Shown piece after piece: positions 5,415 to 6,046 of a stretch of 6,046 nucleotides of DNA (positions are counted from its first letter, which is position 1; each line of letters begins with the position of its first letter). The notes below the pieces were generated by a model, which worked only from the letters and a program-made list of their open reading frames with translations, was not told the DNA's origin and searched no databases. Source of the DNA: Terriglobia bacterium (GTDB lineage: Bacteria > Acidobacteriota > Terriglobia > UBA7540); assembly GCA_030040455.1 (NCBI GenBank), contig JASHTR010000348.1, forward strand, positions 1 through 6,046, written 5' to 3'. A program made the translations under genes and the position numbers.

Positions 5415-6046
5415 AGCACAAGCTCCTTCTGTTCAGCGCCTGCCATCGAACTCAGATCCACTCCATCCGATTCCAGGTTTTCCTCGATGGATGCCGCCCA
5501 CTCCATCGCGCGATCAGCGTCTGCGCCGAAGCGTTTTTCCCAATCGGCACGATCCTTCCGGCGCATCGTGGCATCATAGGCTTGACCAGGGAACTTGGCA
5601 TGATGGCTCAGCACCGGATCGGCCAAAATTTCCTCTACCTGGCTTTCCTCAAGCGGAAGGCCAAAAAATGGGGCCACCCTCCTCAGTGTGCTGCCCGGGT
5701 CTTCGGAGACTTCCTCGCCGTCCATGAATAGCAAACGCTCCGGCTCCGCCTGCTTCCGGGATCGATCCCATAACGCTGCGGTCACCAGCCAGATGTAGGC
5801 AGCTTTCCGGGCGTCATCGAGTTCGGGTATGTTTACTTCGTTTAGGGCAGGGAAGAGCGTCAGCGTCTTGTGCCAGAATATGGCCCGCCTTCGCGTCCAT
5901 TTTTTCCGGTTCTCCAGTTTCAGGACGGAAAGAATAAACGTTCTTAGGCCGACCGATAAAAGCACGGCCTTCGAGCGCGAATCGTTGGCGAGGATGACGT
6001 CGGGCATCGAGTTGCATGTGTCGGCGGCCTTCACAATCACCGTTTG
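5411..6046 (-). CDS. Sulfotransferase-like protein, C-terminal two thirds (5'-truncated by window edge)
   Basis: The frame is open to the right edge (codons CAA ACG before the GTG at 6040), so the gene starts outside the window and 211 residues are visible. They match the C-terminal part of PAPS-type sulfotransferase-fold proteins. VIVKAADTCN (visible residues 3-12) and NDSRSKAVLLSVGLRTF (21-37) look like the strand and Arg/Ser region that contacts the 3'-phosphate of PAPS. LLFMDGEEVSEDPGSTLRRVAPFFGLPL (105-132) corresponds to the usual 'YEDL..dP..tl..i..FlGl' segment. HAKFPGQAYDATMRRKDRADWE (149-170) is the basic C-terminal loop. The 5'-phosphosulfate loop would be upstream of the window, so activity cannot be judged. 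The acceptor is unknown. The gene overlaps the DsbA-like gene by 4 bp and is probably co-transcribed with it. Confidence 0.72.
   Translation of the reverse strand, partial: QTVIVKAADTCNSMPDVILANDSRSKAVLLSVGLRTFILSVLKLENRKKWTRRRAIFWHKTLTLFPALNEVNIPELDDARKAAYIWLVTAALWDRSRKQAEPERLLFMDGEEVSEDPGSTLRRVAPFFGLPLEESQVEEILADPVLSHHAKFPGQAYDATMRRKDRADWEKRFGADADRAMEWAASIEENLESDGVDLSSMAGAEQKELVL
5423..5428 (-). promoter_or_regulatory. Ribosome binding site of the DsbA-like gene
   Basis: On the minus strand AAGGAG lies 8 bases before the ATG (5414-5412). It sits inside the last codons of the upstream gene, which supports the overlapping start chosen for the DsbA-like protein. Confidence 0.7.

Overview
The window looks like a piece of a moderately GC-rich bacterial chromosome. 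Acidobacteriota is my best guess. It rests on three families of intergenic repeats that I associate with that group: AGTGRCG heptamers, GTAGCGC...GCGGC hairpins, and TGTCATCCTGAGC...GAAGGATCT elements. Gene content (2-oxo acid dehydrogenase genes, a B12-type radical SAM enzyme) fits but does not prove it.

Left part, + strand (1-1730): the 3' end of a 2-oxo acid dehydrogenase E1 (beta/transketolase C-terminal) gene, then a 173-bp gap filled by inverted heptamer repeats, then a complete E2 dihydrolipoamide acyltransferase. Together these are two parts of one mitochondrial-type multienzyme complex. The substrate (pyruvate, branched-chain 2-oxo acid or other) cannot be fixed from the sequence.

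Middle (1731-3997, + strand): a 419-bp non-coding stretch with degenerate repeat remnants ends in a plausible sigma-70-type promoter and a good ribosome binding site. These lead into a 615-aa radical SAM protein with an N-terminal cobalamin-binding-like region and a CxxxCxxC cluster motif. Its substrate is unknown. The gene appears to be a stand-alone unit.

Repeat-rich convergent spacer (3998-4442): three small hairpins share the same flanks but have different, covarying stems. They are followed by a diverged pair of 28-bp inverted repeats.

Right part, - strand (4443-6046): a partial sulfotransferase-like gene, running off the right edge, overlaps by 4 bp the start of a membrane-anchored DsbA-like thiol oxidoreductase. 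The two are probably translationally coupled.

No tRNA, rRNA, CRISPR array, integrase or transposase gene was seen. The protein-coding part is mostly ordinary; the unusual material is the intergenic repeats and the unassigned radical SAM enzyme.
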